Shown here piece by piece: positions 26,878 to 35,774 of a stretch of 64,000 bases of DNA. The number at the start of each line of letters is the position of its first letter. Within the stretch, counting starts at the first letter, position 1. The position numbers and the translations under genes are program-made. Location: contig NZ_CP109596.1 of assembly GCF_036327755.1 (NCBI RefSeq), positions 1,426,001 to 1,490,000 of the forward strand, written 5' to 3'. The notes beneath the pieces were generated by a model, which saw only the letters and a program-made list of their open reading frames with translations, was not told where the DNA came from and did not search any database. The DNA is from Nocardia sp. NBC_01503 (GTDB taxonomy: Bacteria; Actinomycetota; Actinomycetes; Mycobacteriales; Mycobacteriaceae).

Positions 26878-27177
26878 TCAGATACCGCCGAAGCCGTCGC
26901 CGATCTTCTTGTCGGCGCCGAGGGCGGACTGCATCGCGTTCTCGACCGCGATGGCGACCTGGTTGAGGGTGTGCAGCGAGTCCGCGTACTCGTTCTTCCA
27001 GTTGGAGTGCACTCCCTGGAATCCGGCCAGCGCGCTGTTGTTCGCCCACGCAGCCTCGAGCTTGTTGGCCGCGTCTTCCATGTCCTGGCCGGCCATGGTC
27101 AGCTGACCGAACTGTTCCTTGAGGTCGGCGACCAGGGTGGTGATTGTCGCCTGGTCATAAAGCATTTCATCAGACAT
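26878..27177 (-). CDS. WXG100-family Esx protein
   Basis: A 99-aa helical-hairpin protein, probably one half of the secreted Esx heterodimer. Its centre reads LEAAWANNSALAGF, with Trp in the turn but Asn in place of the Gly of W-x-G. The C-terminal helix is amphipathic. GGAGG precedes the ATG. It lies 47 bases after its partner at 27225-27533, the usual esxB/esxA arrangement, with EspG upstream. Confidence 0.85.
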   Translation of the reverse strand: MSDEMLYDQATITTLVADLKEQFGQLTMAGQDMEDAANKLEAAWANNSALAGFQGVHSNWKNEYADSLHTLNQVAIAVENAMQSALGADKKIGDGFGGI

Positions 27178-27224
27178 ATGTCAGTCCTCCAAAGCTGGTA
27201 TTCGGGTGAAACTTGATGGATCGA

Positions 27225-27533
27225 TCAGAGGTTGGTGAGGGTCTTGAAGCCAGCCTCGTTCTCGGCGTCCAAGTGCCGGAACGACGCGACACCGGTGCCA
27301 ACCTGCTGCTCGATGGAGTTCAGGATGTCGTTGAGGCGCTTGTTCTCCCCATCCCAGGCGTCGGCGGCCTGGTTGAACGCCACCGCAGCGACGCCCTTGA
27401 AGCCGGAACGCGAGGAGTCGACGGAGGCGGTGACCTTGGCCAGGATCGCCTTGACGGAGGCGACGACGTCGGCCATGTGGCCCTGCGCCTTGCTGGCTAC
27501 ATCGTGTTCTGACTGAACGCTATTGCCGCTCAT
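27225..27533 (-). CDS. WXG100-family Esx protein, partner
   Basis: 102 aa from the ATG at 27533 (MSGNSVQSEHDV); the longer frame upstream is not supported, and GAGGGAAA precedes this start. Two helices join at FNQAADAWDGENKRLND, with W-D-G as the WXG turn. It is predicted to form a heterodimer with the adjacent Esx protein and to be exported by this ESX system. Confidence 0.83.
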   Translation of the reverse strand: MSGNSVQSEHDVASKAQGHMADVVASVKAILAKVTASVDSSRSGFKGVAAVAFNQAADAWDGENKRLNDILNSIEQQVGTGVASFRHLDAENEAGFKTLTNL

Positions 27534-27628
27534 GATGTTTCCCTCTTCGGTGTGTTCGATGAAACGCTTGGACAATGCGGTTCCGCATCACCCGTTCGGA
27601 GTGGATCAGCTGCCTGGTCACATGAGGA

Positions 27629-28417
27629 TTACGACAGCCACCTTCCCCCGGGCAACGATTCGACCAGACCCGAGATCGCCTGCGCGACACGGTGATCGGT
27701 GCCCGGTGTCAACGTGGACCAGACCTGCTGATCCGGAGCGATCCCGGGTGCGGCCACAATGCGACCCCGCGCGGTGTCATACACCACGACGGCCCCCGGC
27801 GATCGATCAGTCACGCCGTCTGCGTAGGCATAAGCCACCACTTCGGCGTAGGCATGGGTGGATGAGAGCGCGAGGCCGTACACCGTGGCGTCGGTATCGG
27901 CGACGCCGAGGCTGTACACCGCACTCGCGAAGTCCTCGGAAGTTGTTGCGTTGTCGAAGCGTTCGCTCAGATCCGTGGACAGCGCGCTGAAGCTCGCTAC
28001 CTCCGCGGGCGGGAACGCTCCGAGGGCGTCGAGTATCGGGCGCGCGAGCGAATCGCCTCGGCCGTCCGTCCAGATCGATCGGATGTCCAGGCTGTCGCCG
28101 CGACGGATTGCCACCACGGTGTTCTCGGCGCGGCGGGCGAGACAGACTCGCACCTGGCCGTCGGCGGTGTAGATGCGTGCGGCCAGTTCACAATCCGGTT
28201 GGGCGAGTACGAAAAGCGCTGTGGCGGTGTCAGGGTCGACGTCTCCACGGCTGTCCAGGATCCGGGCGGTGCGCAGCTCGGCGCGGGCGAGCTCCTGGCC
28301 CAGATTCCATTCGGTGTATGAATCCTGTTGCGGGCCAACGGAGAGCACCAGCGGCAGGGTCTGTACGCCGAGCTCGGCGGCGAGTGCGATCACACTGTCA
28401 TTGGTGAGGGTCGTCAT
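27629..28417 (-). CDS. espG: ESX secretion-associated chaperone EspG
   Basis: A 262-aa cytosolic protein of the EspG family, which binds PE/PPE-type substrates and keeps them soluble for EccA/EccC. Family-like stretches are LTNDSVIALAAELGVQTLPL, a basic-strand core with VRVCLARRAENTVVAIRRGD and the C-terminal TDHRVAQAISGLVESLPGGR. It overlaps the PPE-like gene by 4 bp, matching the known substrate-chaperone pairing. Confidence 0.85.
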   Translation of the reverse strand: MTTLTNDSVIALAAELGVQTLPLVLSVGPQQDSYTEWNLGQELARAELRTARILDSRGDVDPDTATALFVLAQPDCELAARIYTADGQVRVCLARRAENTVVAIRRGDSLDIRSIWTDGRGDSLARPILDALGAFPPAEVASFSALSTDLSERFDNATTSEDFASAVYSLGVADTDATVYGLALSSTHAYAEVVAYAYADGVTDRSPGAVVVYDTARGRIVAAPGIAPDQQVWSTLTPGTDHRVAQAISGLVESLPGGRWLS

Positions 28418-29439
28418 GACGATGCCTCCGCCGTCGGAGCGGGCGCGGGCGCGGGGTTCGCGTTCTCCGAGCCGGTGCTGCCCGCGTTGAATGCGATATC
28501 GGGAACACGCTGCTGCGCATTGGGATCGAGTCCGCCGAGCACCGCCGGGGCGACCTGCATACCCGAGGTGAGGCCGAGCTCTTCATCACCGGTCGGCACC
28601 GCCAGTCCGGAGCGGGTGTGGTGCTCGCCCTCGTCCTGCCCCTGCGGCGACACCGCGCCGGGAGACATCGGCACCGAGCCGCTCTGCTGCACCGTAACCG
28701 GCTGCACCACAACCTTTTGTGTGGTGTTGGCGTTGACCTCGGCCACCGCGCGAGGCTGGAACGCGGTAATGACGGGCGGAATGTTCAGCGCCCCCAGCGG
28801 AATACCGGGCATGCTCGGCAGCTCCGGGGTGACCGTCTCCGGATCCGCCTGCGGCACGTTCTGGGTCGTGGTCATACCCGCGGTGATCTCCGGCGGAGCC
28901 GCGTGCTCCCACGGGGTCGCCAGGGTCTCCGTCGCACCCTCGTAAGTGCGCATGACCCGCGCCGCAACGGCTTTCACCGTGTCGGAGTCGGTGTCGGTCT
29001 GCGCGAGCTTGGCCAACATGGGCGCGCCGATGGCGGTACCGAGCTGTTCGAGCATTTCGCGCAGGTGCTTGAGCTTCTCCACATCGTCGGCGTCCGGCAT
29101 GGCAAGTCGCGCGATTTCGTATGCGGCGGCATGGGATTCGGCCTGCGCGGAATTCTTCGCCGCCTCCGCGGCGGAGGTCGCGAACCAATCCCGTAGGGCG
29201 CGAATGCGTTCGATGAACTGCTTACTGCCCGCCGATTCCCATGCGCTGTCGAGGTTTTCGAGAATGCGCTCGTAGTCGATGGCGGCCGCGGCGAATCCGG
29301 CGCTCAGGCGCGCCCACGCGAGCCCGGCTTCGGCGGCGGGTACCGCGCCCACCCCCGTCACCAGATCGCGCGCCAGCTGCTCGGGCGGTCTGGCTTCCCA
29401 GATCTGGCCCGTGAAGCCGGGAATCGTCGGTTCCAGCAT
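28414..29439 (-). CDS. PPE-like ESX substrate
   Basis: A 341-aa protein. The N-terminus carries a literal PPE in EARPPEQLARDL and a W-x-x-x-G-like turn at LDSAWESAGSKQFIERI, followed by long helices, the PPE helical fold. From about residue 190 it is Pro/Thr-rich and low-complexity. The PE-like gene lies 15 bases upstream, and espG overlaps it downstream by 4 bp, so the three probably form a PE-PPE-EspG set. The sequence differs from mycobacterial PPE proteins outside these motifs. Confidence 0.8.
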   Translation of the reverse strand: MLEPTIPGFTGQIWEARPPEQLARDLVTGVGAVPAAEAGLAWARLSAGFAAAAIDYERILENLDSAWESAGSKQFIERIRALRDWFATSAAEAAKNSAQAESHAAAYEIARLAMPDADDVEKLKHLREMLEQLGTAIGAPMLAKLAQTDTDSDTVKAVAARVMRTYEGATETLATPWEHAAPPEITAGMTTTQNVPQADPETVTPELPSMPGIPLGALNIPPVITAFQPRAVAEVNANTTQKVVVQPVTVQQSGSVPMSPGAVSPQGQDEGEHHTRSGLAVPTGDEELGLTSGMQVAPAVLGGLDPNAQQRVPDIAFNAGSTGSENANPAPAPAPTAEASS

Positions 29440-29454
29440 CGGCTACGGCGCTCC

Positions 29455-29769
29455 TCAGACCGCGAAGCCGAGGACGCTCTGCTCCTCGACCTGTCCGAAC
29501 TGGCCGACCTGCGCGCGCAGCGCGGCGGCCAGCTTGCGGACCTCGTCCACCCCGGAGGTACCGGAGGTCTGGAACGAGGCGGCGACCGAGTTCAGCGTCT
29601 GGGAGGCGCGCACGGAGACCTCATCGGCCCCGGCGGGGGCGATCTCCAGCTTCGCCTGTTCGACGCTCATACCGTTCGCGAGGCGATCGGCAAGCGCGTC
29701 CAGCTGTGTGGCGGCCTGCAGTGCGCTCGACGCATCGAAACGCACGCCTTCGAAATCGTTGGTGCTCAT
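29455..29769 (-). CDS. PE-like ESX substrate
   Basis: A 104-aa helical protein. The segment KLEIAPAGADEVSVRASQTL resembles the PE-family core (A-P-A-G-x-D-E-V-S), and two helices surround it. GGAGG precedes the ATG. It is placed directly before the PPE-like gene, as PE genes are, and is predicted to form a heterodimer with that product for recognition by EspG and export. Confidence 0.8.
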   Translation of the reverse strand: MSTNDFEGVRFDASSALQAATQLDALADRLANGMSVEQAKLEIAPAGADEVSVRASQTLNSVAASFQTSGTSGVDEVRKLAAALRAQVGQFGQVEEQSVLGFAV

Positions 29770-29796
29770 GCCAATCCTCCTGTTACCCCTGCGTTT

Positions 29797-31176
29797 TCAG
29801 AGCGTGAGCGCTTTGTCCGGTGGTTCGTCGACGGGTTCGACCGCGCCGACCACCGGAATCGATACGCCTTCGATGACGCCGACCACTTCGTCGCCGTGTG
29901 CGCCGGTGACCAGCGCGGTGCGCTCACCGGTCGATTCGGTCTCGCCTTTGTTGGCCAGGCCCGCGCCGGTACCCATGCCACCGGGCATGCTTGTGGTGGA
30001 ACGGGTTTGGGTTTCGTTGTTATTGCTGTTGACGCGTGAGACCGGTGAACCGGAACCCAGGCCCTCGCCGGCGGACATCTTGCCGGAGTACGGGCTGAGC
30101 GGACTGCTGTTGAGTCCGGAGCCGATCGGCATGCCCGCGGGAATTCCGCCGCCACCGGTGGTGGTGTCGTCGGTCTTCAGCGTGGTGGTGTCGACCGGTT
30201 TGCCGTCGGTGGTCGTGGTGTCCTGGTTGGTGGTGGTCGTGTCTTTGTTCGTCGTGGTGGTGTCTTTGCTGGTGTTCGTGGTCAGCGCGCTGACCACGGA
30301 TTGACCGGCGGAGCCGATACTGCTCGCCGCGGTCGATCCGGCGGACACCACCTCGCTGCCCTTTTCGACAACCTTCTGCACGGCGGTGCCGCCGACGCTC
30401 AGGAACGGCTGCACGGCCTGGGTGACCTGGTTCGCCAGCGACGCCACATCGGCGACATTGGGCGCACCGGGGACCGGGATCTTGATTCCGGCCGCCGCCA
30501 CCTCGGCGGTGTGAACGGTAAGTTGGGCACGGGTTTTGGCGGTGATGACCCCGGCCTCGGACAGCGCGTCCGTAGCCATGGCGATCAACGCGGGCAGCCC
30601 GGCCGGAGTGACCAGGAAGGCGATACCCGCCATCACCTCCGCGGTGAATCGCGCGATGAGAGCGGAGAGCTCCGCATACCCTTCCGCGACGGTCGCTTCG
30701 GCGTTGAGCAGGATCACCTTCAGCTGCTGGCCCTGCGCGTTGACCGTCGGGTTGACCGAATCGACCTCGTTGCTCCGGACCTGCGCGGAGTTCGCCGCGT
30801 CTCCCTGCCAGCTGTTCGAGACCGCGGCGGACGCCGCCGAGCTCGTACTGACCGCGGAGCTGAGCGCCTTGCTGACCGAGGAGAAGATCGAGATCAGCTC
30901 GGTGCCCATACTCGCGGCACCGCTGCCCATCGAGGACAGCAGACTGATCGCGGGCTGAATCAGCGTCGTCGGATCGATCGTTGGCAACGTCGGCATCTGA
31001 AACCCGGACAGATCCGGCAATGTGATCGCCGGAAGTTGCGGCAGCTGCGGCAATCCCAGTCCACTGATCACATCGGACACCGGTGTATCCACCATCGCCC
31101 CGACCGGACTGGTACGAATGACGTCCAGCACGGTAGGGCTTGGTGTCGTGGTCACTACACCGACGGATTCGGTCAC
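29797..31176 (-). CDS. large WXG-type ESX substrate with Thr-rich tail
   Basis: A 459-aa protein with no assigned name. Residues 70-240 are Ala/Ser-rich helices with a W-x-G turn at AVSNSWQGDAANSAQ, as in EspB/PPE-like substrates. Residues 300-345 are a Thr-rich repeat, and the tail is Gly/Ser/Met-rich (SMPGGMGTGAGL). GTG start; the GTGA overlaps the stop of the upstream small gene. The layout and the M-P-x-G-G-type tail resemble the other large substrate at 33850-35595. It is probably secreted by this ESX system. Confidence 0.65.
   Translation of the reverse strand: MTESVGVVTTTPSPTVLDVIRTSPVGAMVDTPVSDVISGLGLPQLPQLPAITLPDLSGFQMPTLPTIDPTTLIQPAISLLSSMGSGAASMGTELISIFSSVSKALSSAVSTSSAASAAVSNSWQGDAANSAQVRSNEVDSVNPTVNAQGQQLKVILLNAEATVAEGYAELSALIARFTAEVMAGIAFLVTPAGLPALIAMATDALSEAGVITAKTRAQLTVHTAEVAAAGIKIPVPGAPNVADVASLANQVTQAVQPFLSVGGTAVQKVVEKGSEVVSAGSTAASSIGSAGQSVVSALTTNTSKDTTTTNKDTTTTNQDTTTTDGKPVDTTTLKTDDTTTGGGGIPAGMPIGSGLNSSPLSPYSGKMSAGEGLGSGSPVSRVNSNNNETQTRSTTSMPGGMGTGAGLANKGETESTGERTALVTGAHGDEVVGVIEGVSIPVVGAVEPVDEPPDKALTL
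30157..30279. repeat. Thr-rich tandem repeat inside substrate gene
   Basis: Imperfect tandem units encode K/Q-D-T-T-T-T-N three times, followed by looser D-T-T-T copies. The DNA repeats are about 21 bp long, so copy number may vary between strains. Confidence 0.7.
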
Positions 31177-31487
31177 AGGTTGCTGAGGAAGGTCGTCGCC
31201 GAAGCCAGCTCAGTGGTCGAGTAGGTCGCGACGGCCGACGCCGCACTGACCGCGGTCTCCGCGTGCACGGCAGCGATTTCCGCCGCCGACGACAGGTACG
31301 ACCCCTGCGCCCCCGCGAAAGCCAGCAGGAAATCCTGGCCGATCAATCCGAACATCGGCACCGCCGAGGCGAGCGCGCTGACCGAGTCGGCCGCGGCCGC
31401 CCCCGCAACCTGCGCCGCGATCCCCGCATGCTGAGTGCCATAGGCCAAGATTGGTTCGAAATCCGCCTTCACGTAATTGGCAGTCAT
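31173..31487 (-). CDS. small EspC/WXG100-like secretion target
   Basis: 104 aa from the ATG at 31487 (MTANYVKADFEP), preceded by GGGAGGG. It is Ala-rich and all-helical (HAGIAAQVAGAAAADSVSAL, then GLIGQDFLLAFAGAQ), like type VII targets of the EspC family. It overlaps the large substrate gene by 4 bp, so the two may act as a pair. The exact family is uncertain. Confidence 0.6.
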   Translation of the reverse strand: MTANYVKADFEPILAYGTQHAGIAAQVAGAAAADSVSALASAVPMFGLIGQDFLLAFAGAQGSYLSSAAEIAAVHAETAVSAASAVATYSTTELASATTFLSNL

Positions 31488-31597
31488 CGGTGGTCCCTCC
31501 CAGGTACATCGATCTTGAATGACAGTACAAGTACGAAATTGCTTGTGCCAGATAGTAAAACGCAAATTCTGGCTCAAGATTGCGTTAACGGACCGGT

Positions 31598-31897
31598 CTA
31601 CCCGGCCATCTCCTCGTTGAATCGGTTTACTATCTCGGCCCGTCGCTCGAACGCCGCGCGCGCCGCCGCTGCCGACGTCGTCACCACCACCCGCTCGAAC
31701 TCGTCCGGTGTCATCCGCGAAACAGCGTGGCTGAACTGAAGATTCTGCAGCGCCCCGTTCCCATCGACCTCGGCCATCACGGCGCCGTCCTCGGAGGTCT
31801 CGCGCCCCCGAACAGCGGCCATCTGCTCCGCCAGATCCTGAAACCGATACAGCTGCCGACGAACCCGTTCCTCGAGCTCATCCATAGACCCGACCAC
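31598..31897 (-). CDS. YbaB/EbfC-fold protein (EspL-like)
   Basis: A 99-aa YbaB/EbfC-family protein with a central strand motif AVMAEVDGNGALQNLQFS and long flanking helices. Family members bind DNA nonspecifically, but copies inside ESX loci (EspL in mycobacteria) act as substrate cofactors, and the position here suggests the latter. The GTG at 31897 has a strong GAGGAGGGGG site. It follows the EspH-like gene by 12 bases. Confidence 0.72.
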   Translation of the reverse strand: MVGSMDELEERVRRQLYRFQDLAEQMAAVRGRETSEDGAVMAEVDGNGALQNLQFSHAVSRMTPDEFERVVVTTSAAAARAAFERRAEIVNRFNEEMAG

Positions 31898-31909
31898 GCG
31901 TCCCCCTCC

Positions 31910-32275
31910 TCACACAGTCCGAAGCCAACTCTGCGGCTCAGTATCGTAGTCCTGCTCCTCGACAATCTCCTGCCGAGCGACATCAGCCTCGGTGGGCAGC
32001 CCGGTGTGCGCGAGTCCCGCGGCACTCATCCCGGCCTCCTCCAACTGCTTGCGCTTGGCGAGACCGGCCCGGGCCGCGGCGCGCTGACACAACCGGAGCA
32101 TCTCCGCCGCCAACTGCGTCGGATCCCGATGCAGCTCAGCCGCATCCACCTTCACAGCGACGGGAATCCCCTGCTCGGTCACGCGCATCTTGATCGACCC
32201 GTACGGATTCGCAATGGCGACCGAGGCCCACCCCGGCCCCGCCGCTTCAGCACCCGCGGCCCCCGCCTCGGTCAT
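31910..32275 (-). CDS. EspH-like ESX-associated protein
   Basis: 121 aa from the ATG at 32275, preceded by GGGAGGG. The core VAIANPYGSIKMRVTEQG followed by a helix with AAEMLRLCQRAAARAGLAK resembles EspH of mycobacterial ESX-1 (a V-T-N-P-Q-G-S-V strand followed by a similar helix). The fold is probably related to YbaB, like the next gene. It is the first gene of the minus-strand ESX run, so the promoter should lie in 32276-32438. Assignment from remembered similarity, moderate confidence. Confidence 0.5.
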   Translation of the reverse strand: MTEAGAAGAEAAGPGWASVAIANPYGSIKMRVTEQGIPVAVKVDAAELHRDPTQLAAEMLRLCQRAAARAGLAKRKQLEEAGMSAAGLAHTGLPTEADVARQEIVEEQDYDTEPQSWLRTV

Positions 32276-32438
32276 GCAGAACTCCCTCCCAGTTCGTGAT
32301 CGTATAGATACCATACGACGTTTTCGATCTCCACCGACATTCAACTCGGCTCCCCGCGCCGCGTCCTGGCATGATCAGCTGCGGTCGGGGCCCGAAAAAC
32401 GGCTGTACGACGGGGAATTCGATGTGGGGAGATCAACA

Positions 32439-33014
32439 GTGAAGCGTTCTGTTCTTGCAGCCTGTGGGGCTTTTGTCGCAATCGCGACACTGACCGCCTG
32501 CGGTTCCACGACCTCCGGCACGGCGACGACCGCGTCGACGAACAGCAACTCCAGCGCCGCGATGACAACACCGGATCGCGCCGCCGGACTGGGCCAGGCC
32601 TCGAAAACGACATGCGCGGCTCTCCTGGCCAAGAGCAACGCCGACAAGCAGGCATTGCTCCGGCAGGTCATTGCCGAGAACCCGAACTGGAAGAACTTCG
32701 GCAGCGATGACATCGGCATCAGCTGGGCAGAGATGAACTGCAAGGGAAATGGCAAGGAGACCCAGGCGATCGGAGTCGCCCTGGAGGTCGCCCCGTCGAC
32801 CGCCGCAAGCTTCAAGAACGTCGCCACAATGACCTGCCACGACTTCTTCATCCAGGACACCGACGATGACACGGGCATCGCGCTCATGCAGCAGTTGACC
32901 AAGGAGAAGCCGGAACTCGGTGGTGCGGGGCCATTTCCGACGCTGATCTGGGTGCGTGAGGAGTGCAAGAAGCCGGGGTCAGCGGACAAGGTCATGGCTT
33001 TGGTGGCCAAATAG
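32439..33014 (+). CDS. small lipoprotein of unknown function
   Basis: 191 aa from the GTG at 32439 with GGGGAG 7 bases upstream; the much longer upstream frame overlaps the EspH-like gene and is not used. The signal peptide KRSVLAACGAFVAIATLTAC ends in a lipobox LTAC. A Ser/Thr-rich linker of about 30 residues precedes a small domain with four Cys (CAALL, MNCKG, MTCHDF, REECKK) that may form two disulfides. It diverges from the ESX genes; no family was recognised. Confidence 0.7.
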   Translation: MKRSVLAACGAFVAIATLTACGSTTSGTATTASTNSNSSAAMTTPDRAAGLGQASKTTCAALLAKSNADKQALLRQVIAENPNWKNFGSDDIGISWAEMNCKGNGKETQAIGVALEVAPSTAASFKNVATMTCHDFFIQDTDDDTGIALMQQLTKEKPELGGAGPFPTLIWVREECKKPGSADKVMALVAK

Positions 33015-33064
33015 CCTGGGCGGCGGGCGGTTCGGCGGCAGCACGCGCTTCGCTGCGCTGCCTC

Positions 33065-33853
33065 TTATCGACGTTCCTCCTTGATCACCCGAATCACCTC
33101 GGCGATACGAGCATTGATCATGCCGATGAACCGCTTCTCGTCTGCGGCAACCGCCTTCCACGGCGCTGCATGCCCGATCACGTATCTTCCCGAATCCTGC
33201 AGATCGCGCCACTCCATCCGATGTCTGGTGACCCCGCGCGGACCGAATACCGACGATCCTTGGATTACGTCGATGGTGCCGATAAGAGTCGGTCTGATGT
33301 GCAAGAACTTCCTTGAACGGTCAGCAACCGGATCTTCGGGACCCGCACCAATACGTGAGCGACCGTACTCATAGTCGATGTCGTCTTGCTTCTCGCTTGG
33401 TGGCGATAGTGGAATTTCAGCGTGGTCACCTGGCTTCGAAACCGGCAATGCCGATACGATCTCATCTGCCAGCCGCAATGGATCGCATTCTGCAACAGTG
33501 AATCCACCACTGTGCATGTAGGTTTCACCGGGCAGCTGTGTAACGAGGAATCCTTGACTCCCCTTGCGAGTCGCCATAATTCTGATTCGACCGTCCGATC
33601 GCTGCGGATCTCGGCCGTCCCAAGCATCGACAATGATTCGAATATCCGGCTGCGCCACAGATTCCAAAACACTGTCGAACGATCCACTCAGCCTGGTACG
33701 GACCCGCTCAGCTGTCTCTCGCTTCTCGCGCAGGAAGTCGTCGTATAGCGGCGTCCTACTCATGAAGGAGAAGGGGAAAGGTAGGTAGTCACTATTGAGC
33801 TGTTCCCACAGCACTACGAACTCTAAGTCTCCGAGCTGCCAGATACGTGTCAT
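33065..33853 (-). CDS. second EspG-type chaperone
   Basis: A 262-aa protein. The start TRIWQLGDLEFVVLWEQL and FPFSFMSRTPLYDDFLREK are typical of Nocardia EspG proteins, and RIRIMATRKGSQGFLVTQLP is the usual core strand. It overlaps the preceding large substrate gene by 4 bp, so it is probably dedicated to that protein. It is only distantly similar to the EspG at 27629-28417. Confidence 0.82.
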   Translation of the reverse strand: MTRIWQLGDLEFVVLWEQLNSDYLPFPFSFMSRTPLYDDFLREKRETAERVRTRLSGSFDSVLESVAQPDIRIIVDAWDGRDPQRSDGRIRIMATRKGSQGFLVTQLPGETYMHSGGFTVAECDPLRLADEIVSALPVSKPGDHAEIPLSPPSEKQDDIDYEYGRSRIGAGPEDPVADRSRKFLHIRPTLIGTIDVIQGSSVFGPRGVTRHRMEWRDLQDSGRYVIGHAAPWKAVAADEKRFIGMINARIAEVIRVIKEERR

Positions 33854-35595
33854 TTCTCCGCCACCGGCAGTACCGCTGCGGGAAGCTCTTCGAACACCTC
33901 GTCGAGATTGCCTCCGGACCTTAAGAATTCGGGCCGCTTATGTTCCTTCCCTGCCCCCTGGCTACCTGCCTGGGCGCCCGAACCCATTGGCATGCCGGAG
34001 CCGGTCGAGCCGGTCGTCCCGGTGCCAGTCGCACTGGCACCGGCTGCCACCCCTGCACGCGAACTAGACACAGTTTCATCGGTCTCTTTCGCGGAAACGG
34101 TCGAGCGTGGGAACAGCTTGCTCTGTGGGGTGTTCTCCTTGGGTACTGCGGAGGTTGGGATTCCGCCACCCGGCGATTTCGGCGACCCACCGGGCGAGCC
34201 GGGATCAGTTGGGACCGTTTGCAGATTCGTTAGAGCAGCAAGCTGCTGCTTCAGTTGATCCGCGGTCGTGGTATCGGTCGCAGTCGTGCTCTTCTGAAGC
34301 GACTGAATCAGAGACGAACCAGTGGAGGCCAACGACTCCACCAGCGCGGTACCTTGCTGCGCAAGCGTCGAGATCAACGAAGTAACTTGTGAAGTTTGAT
34401 CGGTGGTCGTCGTTTTAGACGGATCATTGTTATTCGGATTTTGGTTATTTTTAGTTGGATCAGTTTGAGTCGGCACCACAGGCTGATCCGTAGCCGTCGG
34501 CGTCTGCGGACTGCCAGCATTGACGGTCGAGGGTGACGCTGGATTACCGGCCCTGCTTGGAGGATCCGACGGAGGCACTTGCACGGCCGCAAACAGGCCG
34601 ACAGGGGAAGGAAAATCGGACACCAGAGAGGAGTTGTATTCTTTTAGGCCAACCGCATATGTCCTATTGAACGCATCCTGATATTTTTGAAGATGCTCAC
34701 GTTGCTTATTCTGGTCGCCGAACTCGACCACCAGTTTCCCGCCCTCCATCTTGACTCCCTCGATGTCGAGGTCAAATTCGACATCGGGCATGGCTTCGCG
34801 AGTCGCCAGCAACCAGCCGGACAAATTCGTCAGATTTGTCCCAACCGTCTTCATTATTGGAATAAGCTGCTGATCAACATTATCGGCATACTTACTGATC
34901 GATGCCTGCGCGACCTCATGAGACTCCCCCTCCCATTCGCCTCGCAATCCGTGAATTTCATTTCGGAATACACCAAATGCAGCACTCAGCTCGTCAGCCA
35001 TCCAAGTCCAATGGGTGCCCGCTTGCGCTGGACCGACTGCATTTATCTTCGTCCGCAGGTGGTACAGGTCCGCCCATGACTTACTAGCGGCGTTTTCACA
35101 TGACACAGCATGCGAATCGGTCGAACTTGTCCCCGGACCCGCCGGTGTTGACGCGGGATCCTTCTTGGGCGGACCAATCGTGGACAGATCCGGATAAGCA
35201 ACTGAAGAACCACCTGGCTTATCAGTAATAGTCAGGTTATTGAAAGCATCTGCCGACTGCTGCTCGACCTCTGCCTTAGCCTTGCCTGCGGCCCGAAAAG
35301 TTTCCGCCATATCAGTAACCGTGTCAATATGCTCTTTGAGTTTATCTCGAATTTTCCCGCCGAGATCATTGAACTCCTGAGCCAGAAGCGTTCCAGAAAG
35401 AAACTGATCTGGCGGTCCCGAAAAAGGTGTCAGATTAACAATATTCTGCTCGATACCGAAATGCACATCCAGTAAATGGCCGAGCAGAGTATTACATGAA
35501 TTCACCCCCGAAATCGCAACTGCCGGAGTAAAGCGGAGTAGCCCGGCTTTTCCTTTATTGGCAAGGTCCAAATAGGACTTGGCGTCTTCACCCAA
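33850..35595 (-). CDS. large WXG/PPE-like ESX substrate
   Basis: A 581-aa protein of no named family. Residues 50-330 are helical with the turn LRGEWEGESHEVAQ (W-x-G). Residues 345-540 are Asn/Thr/Pro/Ser-rich low complexity, and a Met/Gly segment GSGMPMGSGAQAGSQGAG precedes an acidic end. The start is TTG at 35595 with GGGGAG upstream. The 5' half of the gene is visibly richer in A and T than the ESX core, which suggests a different origin. It is paired with the overlapping espG-like gene. Confidence 0.65.
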   Translation of the reverse strand: MGEDAKSYLDLANKGKAGLLRFTPAVAISGVNSCNTLLGHLLDVHFGIEQNIVNLTPFSGPPDQFLSGTLLAQEFNDLGGKIRDKLKEHIDTVTDMAETFRAAGKAKAEVEQQSADAFNNLTITDKPGGSSVAYPDLSTIGPPKKDPASTPAGPGTSSTDSHAVSCENAASKSWADLYHLRTKINAVGPAQAGTHWTWMADELSAAFGVFRNEIHGLRGEWEGESHEVAQASISKYADNVDQQLIPIMKTVGTNLTNLSGWLLATREAMPDVEFDLDIEGVKMEGGKLVVEFGDQNKQREHLQKYQDAFNRTYAVGLKEYNSSLVSDFPSPVGLFAAVQVPPSDPPSRAGNPASPSTVNAGSPQTPTATDQPVVPTQTDPTKNNQNPNNNDPSKTTTTDQTSQVTSLISTLAQQGTALVESLASTGSSLIQSLQKSTTATDTTTADQLKQQLAALTNLQTVPTDPGSPGGSPKSPGGGIPTSAVPKENTPQSKLFPRSTVSAKETDETVSSSRAGVAAGASATGTGTTGSTGSGMPMGSGAQAGSQGAGKEHKRPEFLRSGGNLDEVFEELPAAVLPVAEK

Positions 35596-35774
35596 CTGAA
35601 TCGGCTCCCCGAATGTAGCTTTTTCATCATCTAGCCCGCAATCGTCACGAGCGATTTGTATTTCACTGTACGGTTCTGCAACCGCTCGGTTCCCACCCCG
35701 GCGTCACTACGGCCCGACCGTACCACGCAGAAGGCTGAGCGGACTTCTCGCAATTTTGACTGGACCAGTAGTCA

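Noticed and set aside
30157..30279. Possible CRISPR-like regular repeats
   Set aside because: The repeats are in-frame coding units for a Thr-rich protein segment with no spacers.
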